A stretch of DNA of 51,842 bases from Eggerthellaceae bacterium (GTDB lineage Bacteria > Actinomycetota > Coriobacteriia > Coriobacteriales > Eggerthellaceae): the NCBI GenBank assembly GCA_030524475.1, contig JAUNGO010000009.1:1-51842 (forward strand). The letters are read 5' to 3'. A program made the translations under genes and the position numbers. Every line of letters begins with the position of its first letter. The stretch's first letter is position 1. Below, piece after piece: positions 1 to 6,753 of this stretch. The notes under the pieces were generated by a model, which saw only the letters and a program-made list of their open reading frames with translations, was not told the origin of the DNA and searched no databases.

Positions 1-22
1 TGTTGACGCTCGACTGTTGATG

Positions 23-57
23 GCCGCCTGCCGCCGCCCGCCGCGTCGGCAGGCGGC
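23..57. terminator. GC-rich hairpin downstream of efp
   Basis: The arms at 23-33 and 47-57 are perfect 11-bp complements (GCCGCCTGCCG and its reverse complement) around a 13-nt loop. The hairpin lies 23 bases past the efp stop codon, so it probably ends the efp transcript. No U run follows on either strand, so a classical Rho-independent mechanism is not clear. Confidence 0.4.
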
Positions 58-79
58 GGCAGCACCGGTCAAAAACGCG

Positions 80-643
80 CTACACGCGCTTGATGAAGCG
101 ACCGTCGCGCGTGTCGATTTGCAGCACGTCACCGATCTCGATAAACATGGGCACCTGGATGGTCACGCCCGTTTCCATGGTGGCGGGCTTGGTGGAACCC
201 TGCACGGTGTCGCCCTTGAAGCCGGGCTCGGTCTCCGTCACCTCAAGCTCCACGAACATCTGCGGCTCGAGCGAGATGAGCTCCTCGCCCGCGTACAGCA
301 AGCTGGCCTCGTCGTTCTCCTTCAGCCAGTCGGTGGCGGCACCCACGGTGTCGGCCGGGATGGACATTTGCTCGAACGTGTCGTTGTCCATGAAGTAGTA
401 GTCGGCGCCGTCGTTGTAGAGGTACTGCATCTTCTTCGTCTCAAGGCGCACCGAGTCGAACTTCACGCCGGCGTTGAAGGTGTAGTCGACCACGCGGCCG
501 GTCTTGATGTCGCGCAGCTTGGTGCGCACGAACGCGCCGCCCTTGCCAGGCTTCACGTGCTGAAACTCGACGATCGTGCACATCTTGCCGTTGTTGATGA
601 TGCACATGCCGTTCTTGAAATCGGCGGTAGAAACAGTTGCCAC
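80..643 (-). CDS. efp: Elongation factor P
   Basis: This 187-residue protein has the normal EF-P length and three-domain layout. EF-P binds between the ribosomal P and E sites and relieves stalling at polyproline stretches. The conserved loop that enters the peptidyl-transferase centre reads PGKGGAF, with its tip lysine at residue 34. The C-terminal OB domain ends GDVLQIDTRDGRFIKRV, as in the family. I chose the GTG start at 641-643 because it is preceded by AAAGGA and gives MATVSTADFKNG; the reading frame stays open further upstream, but that part is unrelated to EF-P. The gene is last in the aroCKBQ-peptidase-efp order but has its own promoter at 741-769. No lysine-modification enzyme (EpmA/YmfI type) is visible in the window. 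Confidence 0.96.
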   Translation of the reverse strand: MATVSTADFKNGMCIINNGKMCTIVEFQHVKPGKGGAFVRTKLRDIKTGRVVDYTFNAGVKFDSVRLETKKMQYLYNDGADYYFMDNDTFEQMSIPADTVGAATDWLKENDEASLLYAGEELISLEPQMFVELEVTETEPGFKGDTVQGSTKPATMETGVTIQVPMFIEIGDVLQIDTRDGRFIKRV

Positions 644-740
644 TTTGAGCGATCCTTTCAACTCGTGCGCGCCCGCGGGCATGTTGGCCGCCCCCGCCTC
701 ACCCGGCGACGAGCGCACGTTTAGCTTGCAAACTTGGATA

Positions 741-769
741 TTATAGCGGCGAAAGCGGCAAGACGCAAA
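741..769 (-). promoter_or_regulatory. Promoter of efp
   Basis: On the minus strand TTGCGT (764-769) is followed after exactly 17 bases by a perfect TATAAT (741-746). Transcription would start near 733, giving a leader of about 90 bases before the efp GTG. Confidence 0.72.
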
Positions 770-953
770 GACGAGCAAAGCAGAAAGCGCGAAAACGGCA
801 AATAGCTGGTCACGGGCGTCGCGGTGCGCCATAAACCAACATAGACACAGCGACCGCCATCAGCTTACATCCCCCGCCCCGCGCACCAAACACGCTCGTT
901 CATGCCCTCCGCAGGCAGCCGAAAAATGCGGAACTTCCAGTAAGTCGTAATGC

Positions 954-997
954 TATCTACCAAAAATGATAGATACACCTATCATTTTTGGTAGATA
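954..997. repeat. Perfect 19-bp inverted repeat, operator-like or element end
   Basis: The arms 954-972 (TATCTACCAAAAATGATAG) and 979-997 are exact reverse complements around a 6-bp spacer (ATACAC). The repeat is AT-rich in a GC-rich setting and sits between the efp promoter and the duplicated peptidase tail. It could be a binding site for a dimeric regulator, a terminal remnant of a mobile element, or a hairpin. A Shine-Dalgarno-like AAAGGAGAG follows at 1010-1018 on the plus strand, but no gene starts there. Confidence 0.6.
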
Positions 998-1020
998 AGC
1001 CTAGCACATAAAGGAGAGTT

Positions 1021-1089
1021 GGCAGCTACAACACCACCATGTCGTGCGTCGATTGGGCGAACACGTCGAAGCCGCCTTCCGTCACGACG
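1021..1089. repeat. Direct repeat copy 1: duplicated 3' end of the M24 peptidase gene
   Basis: These 69 bases match 1443-1511 at 68 positions (the only difference is C at 1058 against T at 1480), at an offset of 422 bp. Copy 2 is the genuine end of the peptidase gene. Copy 1 stands alone on the far side of the hipB-like gene. The two copies therefore flank the antitoxin segment, as attachment sites or duplication borders would. Confidence 0.9.
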
Positions 1090-1106
1090 TACACCGTCAT
1101 GCGCAT
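1026..1106 (-). pseudogene. Truncated partner gene start (hipA-like?) fused to a duplicated peptidase tail
   Basis: An ATG lies three bases after the hipB-like stop codon, where a hipA toxin gene normally begins. The reading frame starts MRMTVYV and then runs, still in frame, into the last 18 codons of the duplicated peptidase tail (GGFDVFAQSTHDMVVL), stopping after 26 codons. What is seen is a short chimeric frame. That the first codons come from a lost hipA is inferred from position only, because seven residues are too few to identify a family. The rest of any toxin gene is absent, so the antitoxin is an orphan. Confidence 0.6.
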
Positions 1107-1109
1107 GGG

Positions 1110-1322
1110 CTACCCCCGCTCCCGGAGATCGAGGTCGAGGCCTACGCGGTTAGCAACCCGGATAGCCTTCTCCAGTTGCGCCGTCGGCTTGCCGCCCTCC
1201 AGATGAGACACAAACATGACGCCCACGTCGCAGGCTTCCGCCAACTCAGTCTGGGTATAGCCGAGCTTTTTCCGCCGATCCTTGATCGCTTGCCCGAATT
1301 CTTTTGAGTTGCGGATAGCCAT
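1110..1322 (-). CDS. HipB-like XRE-family antitoxin/repressor (orphan)
   Basis: This 70-residue protein consists almost entirely of one Cro/C1-type helix-turn-helix: KEFGQAIKDRRKKLGYTQTELAEACDVGVMFVSHLEGGKP, ending in LEKAIRVANRVGLDL. This is the layout of HipB-type antitoxins, which dimerise on TATCC/GGATA palindromes and repress their own operon. The ATG at 1320-1322 follows AAGGGA at 6 bases. Three such palindromes lie immediately upstream (1341-1438). The toxin gene expected just downstream is reduced to a few codons. The gene is inserted between the peptidase gene and efp, which are probably neighbours in relatives. The HTH family is certain; HipB-like is inferred from the operators and size. 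Confidence 0.82.
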   Translation of the reverse strand: MAIRNSKEFGQAIKDRRKKLGYTQTELAEACDVGVMFVSHLEGGKPTAQLEKAIRVANRVGLDLDLRERG

Positions 1323-1340
1323 GTCATGTCCCTTATCAGT

Positions 1341-1360
1341 TTTATTGTGATCGGGATAAT
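1341..1360. promoter_or_regulatory. HipB-type operator 1
   Basis: TTTATTGTGATCGGGATAAT is an imperfect copy of the perfect palindrome at 1419-1438, with the right half-site GATCGGGATAAT intact. It lies 18 bases upstream of the antitoxin start codon and overlaps a possible seven-codon leader frame. Confidence 0.65.
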
Positions 1361-1365
1361 ACCAC
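1342..1365 (-). other. Possible seven-codon leader frame before the antitoxin gene
   Basis: On the minus strand AAGGAG (1372-1377) is followed after 6 bases by GTG and the frame VVLSRSQ-stop, which ends 19 bases before the antitoxin ATG and overlaps operator 1. It has the arrangement of a translated leader, but it is so short that chance is a real alternative. Confidence 0.25.
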
Positions 1366-1379
1366 GACTTACTCCTTGA

Positions 1380-1399
1380 ATTATTGCGATCGGGATAAT
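1380..1399. promoter_or_regulatory. HipB-type operator 2
   Basis: ATTATTGCGATCGGGATAAT differs from the perfect palindrome of operator 3 at two positions in the left half. It starts exactly 39 bp from operator 1 and 39 bp from operator 3. Confidence 0.7.
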
Positions 1400-1418
1400 T
1401 TTGCTTATGCGTGTATAA

Positions 1419-1438
1419 ATTATCCCGATCGGGATAAT
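1419..1438. promoter_or_regulatory. HipB-type operator 3 (perfect palindrome)
   Basis: ATTATCCCGATCGGGATAAT is a perfect 20-bp palindrome containing TATCC and GGATA half-sites 6 bp apart. The classical E. coli HipB site has the same half-sites but an 8-bp gap. It lies only 10 bp from the stop codon of the peptidase gene, so the whole control region is squeezed between the two genes. Confidence 0.78.
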
Positions 1439-1442
1439 AAAC

Positions 1443-1511
1443 GGCAGCTACAACACCACCATGTCGTGCGTCGATTGGGTGAACACGTCGAAGCCGCCTT
1501 CCGTCACGACG
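1443..1511. repeat. Direct repeat copy 2: 3' end of the intact peptidase gene
   Basis: This is the partner of 1021-1089 (68 of 69 bases identical). It encodes the last residues of the intact M24 peptidase plus its stop codon and 5 further bases. Confidence 0.9.
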
Positions 1512-2722
1512 CCGAAGTCTTCCAAACGCATGCCGAACTTGCCGGGCAAGTAGATGCCAGGCTCGACGGTGACCACGTTGCCTGTGACAAGCGGCAACGC
1601 ATTTCGCGGGGAAAGCACCGGTTCCTCATGGATGTCGAGCCCCACGCCGTGCCCAAGCCCATGGCCCATGCGCCCGCCGAAGCCGCCTTCCTCCAGAATG
1701 CGCTCGGCCAACGCGTGCGCTTCCGACCCCGTAACACCGGGGCGCAGCATAGCCTCGACTTCCTCATTGGTGCGGCGCATCGTCTCCCAAGCAGCGCGCA
1801 TTTCGGGCGCGGGCGCGCCGAGAAACACCGTGCGCGTCATGTCGGAGCAGTAGCCGTGCGCCCGCGCACCGAAGTCGAGCACCACGCACTGGCCCGCTTC
1901 GAGCACCGTGTCGCCGGGGATGGCGTGCGGGCTTGCGCCGTTGGCTCCCGTGGCCACGATGGAGGAAAACGCAAGGCCACTCGCGCCGTGGCGCAACATG
2001 AAGTCTTCAAGCTCCAGCTGCACCGCGCGCTCGGTAAGCCCTGGGCGCATGAACCCGACGATGTGCGCGAACGCCGCGTCGGTAACGGCCTGCGCCGCGC
2101 GCATGCGTCGCACCTCGCACGAATCCTTCACCGCGCGCAAACGCACCACCAAATCGGACGTCTCGACGAAGGGGAAGGCGGAATCAAACGCTTCCTCCAG
2201 TTTGCGAAACTCGGCGAGCGAAATGCCGTCCTCAATCGCAAGCGAGCCGTCGCCCTCATCCGCAGGGGCAAAAGCGGGGCGCACATGGAGCGAGGGTTGC
2301 GCAGCTTCTGAGCGCAACGTGCGCTCCGCGTGCGCCGCGCCACGATCAACGCCCGCGCGCGCCATGCGCGCCGCGAACTTCGCGTGCGACTCGCGCGTGG
2401 CGTCGACCTCCACCACGCCCCCGCGCGCCTGGGCCTCGCGTTCGCACGCCGTCACGTAGCGCGAGTCGGTGTGCAGCGCCGCGCGCTCGGCGTCCGCGTA
2501 CAGCGCATGGGCGCGCTCCTCGTCGAACACGTTCTCAAACGCCGTGAGCCATGCGATGTTCGAGGTGTCGCGCACCAGCATGGCGGTTGCGCCCGCCTGC
2601 GCGCAAGCCTTACGCAGGCGGGCGATGCGCGTCGCGCTCACGCCTTCCGCGCCCGCGCCGCCCGACACCGCCTCAGCGGCGTTCCCCGCAATTGCGCCCT
2701 CGTTACAGGCCGAGCAGCACAT
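1448..2722 (-). CDS. M24B-family Xaa-Pro peptidase (aminopeptidase P / prolidase type)
   Basis: The 424-residue protein is a cytoplasmic dinuclear-metal peptidase that cleaves N-terminal X-Pro bonds. The C-terminal pita-bread domain shows the metal ligands in order: the two Asp in VLDFGARAHGYCSDMTRT, the His in GHGLGHGVGLDIHEEP, then Glu in TVEPGIYLPG and Glu in MRLEDFGVV. The N-terminal creatinase-like domain is typical. The ATG at 2722 has GGAGG seven bases upstream, inside the end of aroQ, so the genes overlap by 20 bp; a GTG at 2641 is a weaker alternative. Its last 69 bases are duplicated beyond the hipB-like gene. Substrate preference cannot be read from sequence. Confidence 0.92.
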   Translation of the reverse strand: MCCSACNEGAIAGNAAEAVSGGAGAEGVSATRIARLRKACAQAGATAMLVRDTSNIAWLTAFENVFDEERAHALYADAERAALHTDSRYVTACEREAQARGGVVEVDATRESHAKFAARMARAGVDRGAAHAERTLRSEAAQPSLHVRPAFAPADEGDGSLAIEDGISLAEFRKLEEAFDSAFPFVETSDLVVRLRAVKDSCEVRRMRAAQAVTDAAFAHIVGFMRPGLTERAVQLELEDFMLRHGASGLAFSSIVATGANGASPHAIPGDTVLEAGQCVVLDFGARAHGYCSDMTRTVFLGAPAPEMRAAWETMRRTNEEVEAMLRPGVTGSEAHALAERILEEGGFGGRMGHGLGHGVGLDIHEEPVLSPRNALPLVTGNVVTVEPGIYLPGKFGMRLEDFGVVTEGGFDVFTQSTHDMVVL

Positions 2723-3131
2723 CGAGCGCCTCCAAGTATCCGGCCTTACCCTTGCCCTTGATCTGCGCCACGCATGCCGGCGCGATCACCGACGTGCGGC
2801 GAAACTCCTCACGTTTTGAGATATCGGAAATGTGGATCTCGACCACCGGCACGTCGATGCACTCCACCGCGTCGTGCAGCGCGTAGGAGTAATGCGTGTG
2901 CGCGCCGGGGTTGTAGATGATGCCGTCAAAGCAACCGTGCGCCGCGTGCAGCTTGTCGATAAGCGCACCCTCATGGTTGCTCTGGAAGCACTCGACCTGA
3001 GCGCCACGCTCGGCGCCGTAGGCCACCACCTCGGCCTCGATGTCGGCCAGCGTGTCGCGCCCGTAAATCGCTGGATCGCGCACTCCCAACATATTGAGGT
3101 TCGGCCCGTTCATAAGAAGAATCTTCTTCAT
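2703..3131 (-). CDS. aroQ: 3-Dehydroquinate dehydratase, type II
   Basis: The protein converts 3-dehydroquinate to 3-dehydroshikimate, the third step of the shikimate pathway. At 142 residues it has the size of the dodecameric type II enzyme. The N-terminal signature MKKILLMNGPNLNMLGVRDP, the SNHEGALID segment, the NPGAHTHYSYAL loop with its catalytic His, and VEIHISDISKREEFRR are all present. It sits 9 bp downstream of aroB and overlaps the peptidase gene by 20 bp, which suggests coupled translation. Confidence 0.97.
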   Translation of the reverse strand: MKKILLMNGPNLNMLGVRDPAIYGRDTLADIEAEVVAYGAERGAQVECFQSNHEGALIDKLHAAHGCFDGIIYNPGAHTHYSYALHDAVECIDVPVVEIHISDISKREEFRRTSVIAPACVAQIKGKGKAGYLEALDVLLGL

Positions 3132-3140
3132 AATCGATCC

Positions 3141-4250
3141 CTACTTCCCCGCCTTCCACGCGCGCAGATGCTCAAGCAGCACGTCGTCGGGCACGTTGAC
3201 AAGCTCCCATGCGCCCACGTCGCGCGGCAGCACGAAGCGCACCACGCCCGCGCGCGCCTTTTTGTCGCGCTTCATGGCGTCGAGCATGTCCTCGGGCGCC
3301 GCCGACCACGCAAGCGCGGGCAAGCCCAGCGTGTCGAGCAGCTCGTCTTGCGCCTGCGTCAGCTCGTGCGGCGTTCCCACGAGCGCTTCGCCCAGGCGCG
3401 CCGCGAAGCGCATGCCTTCGGCCACCGCCGCGCCATGGCTGAACACGCCGTAGCCCGACAGCTTCTCCACCGCATGTCCCAGCGTGTGCCCGTAGTTCAG
3501 GCACTCGCGCACGCCGCGACTCTCGGTTTTGTCCTCGGCCACCACGTTCGCCTTGAACACCACCGAACGCGCGATGGCCTGCGCCACCACGCTTTCCTCG
3601 CGCGCGGCCAGCTCAGGCGCATGCTCCACCAGCCAGAAGAAGAACTCGTCGGAATCGATGACGCTCGACTTGGCTATCTCGGCGCAGCCGCACGCCCACT
3701 CGCGCGCGGGCAGCGTGGACAGCACGGCGGTCGAGGCGCACACGTAAGCGGGCTGCTTGAACGTGCCCACGAGGTTTTTCCCCGCGCTCAGGTTCACGCC
3801 CGTCTTGCCGCCCACCGACGAGTCGACCATCGCGAGCAGCGTGGTGGGCACCTGCACCACCGCGATGCCGCGCATGTAGGTGGACGCCGCGAAGCCCGCC
3901 AGGTCGCCCACCACGCCGCCGCCGAGCGCCACCACGCAGCAGTCGCGCGTGAGGCCGAGCGCGCCGAGGGCTTCCCACACTTCCCCGATCACGGAAAGCG
4001 ATTTCGACTCCTCGCCCGCCGGCACCACGATGTCGCTCACGCGGAAACCCGCCGTGCGCAGCGAGTCCTTCGCGCGTTCCAAGTACAGCGGCGCCACGTT
4101 CGAATCGGTGACGACCACCATGCGCGGGGCGCTCGCCACGCCCGCAAGGCGCTTGCAGTACGCGCCCAAGCCGTCGAGCACGTCGGCGCCGATGCGCACG
4201 TCGTAGGGGCTTTCGCCCGGAATGTTCACCACTACTTTTGTCGCCGGCAC
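3141..4250 (-). CDS. aroB: 3-Dehydroquinate synthase
   Basis: This 369-residue NAD- and metal-dependent enzyme cyclises DAHP to 3-dehydroquinate. The nucleotide-binding region VVALGGGVVGDLAGFAAST and the following VPTTLLAMVDSSVGGKTGVN are diagnostic. The metal-ligand region includes the ECLNYGHTLGHAVE motif and a later FSHGAAVAEGM. The GTG start at 4248-4250 follows GGAGG and lies inside the end of aroK (19-bp overlap). Confidence 0.97.
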   Translation of the reverse strand: MPATKVVVNIPGESPYDVRIGADVLDGLGAYCKRLAGVASAPRMVVVTDSNVAPLYLERAKDSLRTAGFRVSDIVVPAGEESKSLSVIGEVWEALGALGLTRDCCVVALGGGVVGDLAGFAASTYMRGIAVVQVPTTLLAMVDSSVGGKTGVNLSAGKNLVGTFKQPAYVCASTAVLSTLPAREWACGCAEIAKSSVIDSDEFFFWLVEHAPELAAREESVVAQAIARSVVFKANVVAEDKTESRGVRECLNYGHTLGHAVEKLSGYGVFSHGAAVAEGMRFAARLGEALVGTPHELTQAQDELLDTLGLPALAWSAAPEDMLDAMKRDKKARAGVVRFVLPRDVGAWELVNVPDDVLLEHLRAWKAGK

Positions 4251-4783
4251 AGCACGCCCTCCTTCTCAAGCAGGCTTTCGACCTCGCGCGCGATGGCGGG
4301 AACGCTTCGGCCTGCAGTGTCCACGATGATGTCGGCCACGCCTTCGTAAAGCGGCGTGCGCTCCTCGTTGCGACGCCGCGCGGCTTCGAGGTCTTGGAAC
4401 AGCGGGCGCGTCGACTTGTCGCTGATGCGCGAGGCGGCCTCGTCGGCGCTCACCCGCAGAAACACCACCAACCCGCGCTCGGCCAAGATCGCGCGGTTTT
4501 CCTCGACACACACCACGCCGCCGCCGCACGACACGAGCAGCGGGTCGTCTTTGCCCGCCAGCTCGGCGAGCACGTCGGTTTCGATAGCGCGGAAGCCCTC
4601 CTCGCCCACCTCGGCGAAGATGTCCTTCACGCGCTTGCCCTCGCGCCGCTCAAGGTAGGTGTCCATGTCGACCGAGGCGATGCCGCACGTGCGCGCAAGG
4701 CGGCGCGCAACGCTGGTTTTGCCCGCGCCCATGAACCCGATGAAGAACACCGGGCGCGAAAGCTCATAAAGTTCCCGCTCCAC
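4232..4783 (-). CDS. aroK: Shikimate kinase
   Basis: The 183-residue kinase phosphorylates shikimate at O3 with ATP. The Walker A loop GFMGAGKTS lies at residues 16-24. The shikimate-binding Asp (DMDTYLE), the Arg in GFRAIE and the GGG motif (SCGGGVV) follow in the family order. The GTG start lies 10 bp after the aroC stop. The C-terminus overlaps aroB by 19 bp. Confidence 0.97.
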   Translation of the reverse strand: MERELYELSRPVFFIGFMGAGKTSVARRLARTCGIASVDMDTYLERREGKRVKDIFAEVGEEGFRAIETDVLAELAGKDDPLLVSCGGGVVCVEENRAILAERGLVVFLRVSADEAASRISDKSTRPLFQDLEAARRRNEERTPLYEGVADIIVDTAGRSVPAIAREVESLLEKEGVLCRRQK

Positions 4784-4793
4784 CTGCTCACCC

Positions 4794-5963
4794 CTACCTG
4801 CTCATTGTGCGCAAGCGCTGCTTGTATGCGCGGATGTTCGCCTTGATGTCGGCCATCGAAGTGCAGCCGAACGCCTCGGTGTAGGCGTTTGCCAACGCGA
4901 ACGCCACCTCGCCTTCCGCAACCACCGCAGCTGCCGGCACCGCGCACACGTCGCTGCGCTCGCGGGAGGCTTGTTCAACCTCGAGCGTATCGAGGTTCAC
5001 CGTGTCAAGCGGCGTCATGAGCGTGGGGATGGGCTTCATGGCCGCCGTCACGATGAGCGGCAACCCCGTGGTCATGCCGCCCTCAAGGCCGCCCGCGTTG
5101 TTCGACGCGCGCGTGAACTCGTCGTTTTCCAGCACGATGGGGTCGTGCACGCGCGAGCCCGCGCGACGCGCCGCCTCGAAGCCAAGCCCGAACTCCACGC
5201 CCTTGATGGCGGGAATGGAGAACACCGCGGCGCCGATGCGCGAGGTCAGGCGGTCGGGGCCGGCCGTGTAGCTGCCCAAGCCCGGCACCAACCCGCGCAC
5301 CACCACGCGAAACGTGCCGCCCAGGCTTTCCCCCGCGCTGCGCGCCGCGCGCACAGCCTCCTTCATGCGCTCGGTGGTTGCCTCATCGGGGCAGCGCATC
5401 TCGGAGAACTCGATGTCGAGCGGGCTGTAGGCGGGCGCGGCGGCAATCGGGTCGTCCTCGGGCATTTCCACGTCGCCCACCGAGGTCACGTACGAGAACA
5501 CCTCCACGCCCAGATCACCCAGAAACTCGCGCGCGATGCCGCACGCCGCCACGCGCGCCGCCGTCTCGCGGGCGCTCGCGCGCTCGAGAATGTTGCGGCA
5601 GTCGTCGGTGTTCGTCTTGAGCGCGCCCACCAAATCGGCGTGCCCCGGGCGCGGCGTGACTTCGCGCACCAGACCGTCGGGCGCCGGCCCGAACGCCGCC
5701 ATGCGCTCCGACCAGTTCTCCCAGTCGCGGTTTTGCACCACCAGCGTGATGGGCGACCCCATCGTGCGCCCAAACCGCACGCCGCTGGCTATAAGGGCGC
5801 GGTCGCGCTCGATGGTTTGGCGCCCGCCGCGGCCGTAGCCCGACTGGCGGCGCGCAAGGTCGCTGTTGATCTGGTCCTCGGAGATGGCAAGCCCCGCCGG
5901 AACCCCCGACACGATGGCCGTGAGCTGCGGGCCGTGGCTTTCCCCTGCGGTTACGTATTGCAT
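4794..5963 (-). CDS. aroC: Chorismate synthase
   Basis: The 389-residue enzyme makes chorismate from 5-enolpyruvylshikimate 3-phosphate using reduced FMN. The family signatures GESHGPQL (near residue 8), a GRGGRQTIERDRA region, RASARETAARVA and, towards the end, NNAGGLEGGMTTG with RSDVCAVPAAAVVAE are all present. I chose the ATG at 5961-5963 because it places GESHG at its usual position; the frame is open for 33 further codons. No other EPSP-pathway gene (aroA) is nearby. It is the first gene of the aroCKBQ-peptidase run. Confidence 0.96.
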   Translation of the reverse strand: MQYVTAGESHGPQLTAIVSGVPAGLAISEDQINSDLARRQSGYGRGGRQTIERDRALIASGVRFGRTMGSPITLVVQNRDWENWSERMAAFGPAPDGLVREVTPRPGHADLVGALKTNTDDCRNILERASARETAARVAACGIAREFLGDLGVEVFSYVTSVGDVEMPEDDPIAAAPAYSPLDIEFSEMRCPDEATTERMKEAVRAARSAGESLGGTFRVVVRGLVPGLGSYTAGPDRLTSRIGAAVFSIPAIKGVEFGLGFEAARRAGSRVHDPIVLENDEFTRASNNAGGLEGGMTTGLPLIVTAAMKPIPTLMTPLDTVNLDTLEVEQASRERSDVCAVPAAAVVAEGEVAFALANAYTEAFGCTSMADIKANIRAYKQRLRTMSR

Positions 5964-5984
5964 GATCGTCACTTTCGTCGAAAC

Positions 5985-6006
5985 AAAAAGGCGAGCAGAA
6001 CTCGCC
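5985..6006 (-). terminator. Intrinsic terminator between thiN and aroC
   Basis: On the minus strand GGCGAG-TTCTG-CTCGCC forms a 6-bp stem with a 5-nt loop followed by TTTTT. It lies between the thiN stop and the aroC start. A -10-like TACAAT at 6024-6029 on the same strand would place a transcription start just ahead of it, so it could act as an attenuator for aroC as well as a terminator for thiN. Confidence 0.65.
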
Positions 6007-6068
6007 CAACTGAGAGCATGGTTATTGTAGCGGAAACGAGGGAGCGCGCGCGAAACAGGCAAGCCGCA

Positions 6069-6698
6069 TCACGCAAGCGGCACGAACACGGCAAGCGTGC
6101 CTTCCTCCACCCCGATCATGACCGCCTCGCCGGTAAACTCGTTGGACAGCCCCAGCGATGTGCGGTTCGTGAGCGTGAAGTCGTCGAGTTCCCATTTGAG
6201 CCCCCGCTCGAACACGCCCGTCGCCGCGTCGTTCATGGCAAACACCGACACCGTGGCGCCCGATTCCTGCGCCGGGATTTCCAACGTGTCGGGCCCGGTG
6301 ATGAAGGTGACCGCCGTGCTCTCGTCGATGGCGACCACGTAAAGCCCCAGCTCGCTGAAATGGGCGAACAGCTGCAGGTTGGCGAGCGTGTGGTCGAGGC
6401 GCCGTCCGAGCCCGCCGTACACGTACACATCGGTGTGGCGGTTTTTGGCGCGCTTGAGGGCAAGCTCCATGTCGGAGGCGTCCTTTTCGGACGGAAAGCG
6501 CGTCACGCGCATACCGCGCGGAACATAGCCGAGCGAGTCGAAGTCGCCCATCACCAGGTCGGGTTTGCGCCCGATGCCTTCCAAGTGGGCAAGCCCCCCG
6601 TCGACGGCGATCACGTAGTCGAAGGCGCCCGCTTCGTCCATCTGGCGGAAATGATCGGCGTTGAAATCGGACGCCCCGACAAGCGCGCATGTCGACAT
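6069..6698 (-). CDS. thiN: Thiamine pyrophosphokinase
   Basis: This 209-residue enzyme makes thiamine pyrophosphate directly from thiamine and ATP. Family motifs are the N-terminal VIAVDGGLAHLEG, the PDLVMGDFDSLG motif with its acidic metal ligands, the FPSEKDASDMELAL segment and YGGLGRRLDHTLANL. A C-terminal beta-rich domain follows. The ATG at 6696-6698 has AAGGGGG upstream; an upstream start would add 30 residues not seen in the family. It is divergent from rnpB; the two -10 elements overlap. Confidence 0.93.
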   Translation of the reverse strand: MSTCALVGASDFNADHFRQMDEAGAFDYVIAVDGGLAHLEGIGRKPDLVMGDFDSLGYVPRGMRVTRFPSEKDASDMELALKRAKNRHTDVYVYGGLGRRLDHTLANLQLFAHFSELGLYVVAIDESTAVTFITGPDTLEIPAQESGATVSVFAMNDAATGVFERGLKWELDDFTLTNRTSLGLSNEFTGEAVMIGVEEGTLAVFVPLA

Positions 6699-6745
6699 GG
6701 CGGTTTCCCCCTTTTCGGAAAAATACGTTGCGTGTTTTGGTAGAC

Positions 6746-6752
6746 TATTATA
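6746..6752. promoter_or_regulatory. Overlapping divergent -10 elements for rnpB and thiN
   Basis: The bases TATTATA read as TATTAT (6746-6751) on the plus strand, about 6-8 bases before the RNase P RNA, and as a perfect TATAAT (6752-6747) on the minus strand, 48 bases before the thiN ATG. No good -35 element is visible for either direction, so the assignment rests on position. Confidence 0.5.
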
Positions 6753-6753
6753 C

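Noticed and set aside
1142..1327. A 61-codon minus-strand frame beginning MTWLSATQKNSG overlapping hipB
   Set aside because: It is an out-of-frame shadow of the HTH gene, which has a better ribosome-binding site and a clear domain.
1021..1511. Intact insertion sequence at the hipB locus
   Set aside because: There is no transposase and no terminal inverted repeats at the direct-repeat borders; the direct repeats are 69 bp, too long for an IS target duplication.
6699..6753. TPP riboswitch upstream of thiN
   Set aside because: The leader is only about 50 bases and lacks the conserved CUGAGA and ACCUGA-type cores.
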